Source: Streptomyces sp. NBC_00490 (GTDB lineage Bacteria > Actinomycetota > Actinomycetes > Streptomycetales > Streptomycetaceae). From it: 64,000 bases of DNA. Under the pieces are notes generated by a model. The model did not search any database. It was not told the origin of the DNA and saw only the letters and a program-made list of their open reading frames with translations. Positions 62,523 through 64,000 of the stretch are shown here, in pieces. A program made the position numbers and the translations under genes. Positions within the stretch are counted from its first letter, which is position 1, and every line of letters starts with the position of its first letter. The stretch covers positions 4,898,001 through 4,962,000 of the forward strand of contig NZ_CP107869.1 in the NCBI RefSeq assembly GCF_036013645.1, in the 5' to 3' direction.

Positions 62523-63264
62523 CGTTGAGCCTCCTGCGTGCCAGGACCGCCTCCGCGAGGACCAGGTCCAGGGGGCGGGTGACCTTGAAGGCCTCCTCGT
62601 GGCCGGGGACGACCACGACCGTCTCGCCGAGCTGCTCGATCATGCTGGCGTCGTCGGTGACGTTGCCGGTGACGCTCTCGTGGGCGCGGATCAGGGTCGC
62701 GCGGTCGAAGCCCTGGGGTGTCTGGACGGCGCGGAGGCGGGCGCGCTCCGGGGTGGCGACGACGGGCTCGGGGTCGCCCGGGACCGTGGCCGGCTCGACT
62801 TCCTTCACGGTGTCGGCGAGGGGCAGTGCGGGCACGACGGCCGTGGCGCCGTCGCGTACGGCCTCGATGACCGCGTCCACCGTGTCCACGGGGACCAGCG
62901 GTCGGGCCGCGTCGTGGACGAGGACGATGTCGTAGTCCGGTGGCAGGGCGTCCAGGCCGAGCTTCACGGAGTCCTGGCGTTCCTCGCCGCCGGGGACGAC
63001 CAGGAAGTCGGTGCGCTCGGGCAGGGCGTGGGCGTCGAGGAGGCTCTTGACCTCGGCGGCGCCCTCGGGCGGGGCCACGACGACGACCAGGGAGACCGCG
63101 CGGGACGCGGCCATCGCACGGACCGCGTGGATCAGCATGGGGGTGCCGTTCAGCGCGCGGAGCGCTTTGGGGGCGCCCGGGCCGAGTCGTACGCCCCGGC
63201 CGGCGGCGGGAATCACGACCGCCGTACGGACTTCGGCGCGCGAAGGACGCGAATCGTCAGACAT
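62512..63264 (-). CDS. ispD: 2-C-methyl-D-erythritol 4-phosphate cytidylyltransferase IspD
   Basis: A 250-residue cytidylyltransferase in the MEP pathway. The CTP loop is [32 protein letters not shown] is the metal and substrate region, and the C-terminal Arg/Lys of [10 protein letters not shown] and FKVTRPLDL are conserved. The start is an ATG at 63264. It precedes ispF and probably follows carD in the same unit. Confidence 0.95.
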   Translation of the reverse strand: MSDDSRPSRAEVRTAVVIPAAGRGVRLGPGAPKALRALNGTPMLIHAVRAMAASRAVSLVVVVAPPEGAAEVKSLLDAHALPERTDFLVVPGGEERQDSVKLGLDALPPDYDIVLVHDAARPLVPVDTVDAVIEAVRDGATAVVPALPLADTVKEVEPATVPGDPEPVVATPERARLRAVQTPQGFDRATLIRAHESVTGNVTDDASMIEQLGETVVVVPGHEEAFKVTRPLDLVLAEAVLARRRLNDGF

Positions 63265-63588
63265 CGGTTCCTGTCAGGTTTGTGTGCTCGGCCAAGGTGG
63301 GTAGGCCAGTCAGCGTGCCGGGCGCGACGCCTTGACCGGACCCTTCCGTGACGCCGGTCGAGCCTGCTGCCCGGGCCCGGCACGCCAAGTATCGGGGCTC
63401 GTCCCCGAAGATGTGAGCACCGGAACAGCGTCGGTCCCAGCAGGACAGATCGGCGTCCGGGCGTGAACATGCCGCAGCGCCCGGCGACAATGGATACGTC
63501 ATCGGGCACCGCGGCATTTCTTTGCAGCGTTTCCCTCTTCAGAGAACGCGGCAATGTGCTGAGCCGGGTCTGGCGGCAGCGTGCGTCG
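63265..63588 (-). terminator. Intergenic region between carD and ispD with a hairpin
   Basis: A 324-base gap with no credible gene. Nearest carD, 63527-63549 holds a GCGTT/AACGC stem with an inner AGAG/CTCT part, a possible weak terminator of carD. The rest presumably holds the ispD promoter, but no clear -35/-10 pair was found. Confidence 0.4.
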
Positions 63589-64000
63589 TCAGGACGCGAG
63601 GACCTCGTCGAGCAGGGCCTCGGCCTTGTCTTCGTTCGTGTTCTCCGCGAGGGCGAGCTCGCTCACCAGGATCTGGCGGGCCTTGGCGAGCATGCGCTTC
63701 TCACCTGCGGAAAGTCCGCGCTCACGCTCACGACGCCACAGGTCACGCACGACTTCCGCGACCTTGATGACATCGCCGGAGGCGAGCTTCTCCAGATTTG
63801 CCTTGTAGCGACGCGACCAGTTCGTGGGCTCCTCGGCGTACGGCGCGCGCAGCACCTCGAAGACCCGGTCCAGTCCGTCCTGACCGACCACATCACGCAC
63901 GCCGACGAACTCCGCATTGTCCGCTGGCACACGTACCGTCAGATCACCCTGGGCGACCTTCAGCACCAAGTAGGTCTTGTCCACGCCTTTGATCTGGCGA
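63589..64000 (-). CDS. CarD/CdnL-family RNA polymerase-binding regulator (5' end outside window)
   Basis: The visible part covers the last ~137 residues (from ...[11 protein letters not shown]...). The missing start lies past base 64000. The middle has the [19 protein letters not shown] segment of the RNA-polymerase-interaction-to-helical transition, and the C-terminal helices [18 protein letters not shown] and [13 protein letters not shown] are the DNA-binding part. This protein binds the RNA polymerase beta subunit and stabilises open promoter complexes, and is essential in mycobacteria. Confidence 0.93.
   Translation of the reverse strand, partial: RQIKGVDKTYLVLKVAQGDLTVRVPADNAEFVGVRDVVGQDGLDRVFEVLRAPYAEEPTNWSRRYKANLEKLASGDVIKVAEVVRDLWRRERERGLSAGEKRMLAKARQILVSELALAENTNEDKAEALLDEVLAS

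Overview
The window is a stretch of high-GC actinobacterial chromosome, almost certainly from a Streptomyces core region. The reasons are strong third-position G/C bias, frequent GTG starts, actinobacterial families (MsiK, CdnL/CarD, DUF3263, futalosine-pathway menaquinone genes, HelD, MDMPI-fold proteins) and the short GC-rich intergenic repeats typical of Streptomyces. About 60 genes were called. There is no rRNA, prophage, insertion sequence, CRISPR array or obvious biosynthetic cluster. Gene functions are inferred from sequence motifs recognised by eye and from recall of family sequences; no search was run.

Layout. 1-8.5 kb: end of an MFS transporter, a DUF2771 lipoprotein, overlapping mqnB-mqnD (futalosine route to menaquinone), a cold-shock protein, small membrane proteins, a HAD phosphatase and an XPB-associated WYL protein. 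8.6-13 kb: XPB helicase, HelD (TTG start), a mosaic intergenic repeat array and cutC. 14-22 kb: MDMPI-fold proteins, an HD hydrolase, and an RpiR regulator-murQ-PTS EIIBC cluster for N-acetylmuramate recycling. 22-28.7 kb: MFS exporter with a large operator, metallophosphoesterase, old yellow enzyme, groEL2 under two CIRCE elements, cspA-like gene. 28.7-34.5 kb: a SAM-riboswitch-controlled threonine-synthase-like gene plus a CysO-like sulfur carrier (best read as metM-metO), then gpgS, otsA, otsB and DUF3263. 34.5-39 kb: sugar-binding lipoprotein diverging from nagK-nagA across two DasR-type sites, then a PfkB kinase. 39-45 kb: CBM-like membrane protein, cdgB diguanylate cyclase, flavin reductase, an ECF41 sigma factor, arfB and terD. 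45-54.6 kb: GNAT-NUDIX fusion, M1 lipoprotein peptidase, a frameshifted gene, a pentapeptide protein and a SoxR-box quinone reductase. 54.6-64 kb: tRNA-Thr, msiK, an NDP-sugar nucleotidyltransferase, DoxX protein, rlmB, cysS, ispF, ispD and carD.

How the parts fit. Several units concern amino sugars and cell-wall recycling: murQ with its PTS permease, nagK/nagA, and msiK, which energises many sugar ABC importers. Trehalose (otsA/otsB) and glucosylglycerate (gpgS) genes form a compatible-solute block. The most notable system is metM-metO. A SAM riboswitch whose closing stem overlaps the ribosome-binding region sits in front of a PLP enzyme of the threonine synthase family and a di-glycine-ended sulfur carrier. 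That fits homocysteine synthesis from O-phosphohomoserine rather than threonine synthesis. Other regulatory sites readable in the DNA are two CIRCE elements, an exact SoxR palindrome inside the end of the neighbouring gene, an ECF41 autoregulatory promoter, a Crp-like site before cdgB, and a DasR-like site in front of cutC.
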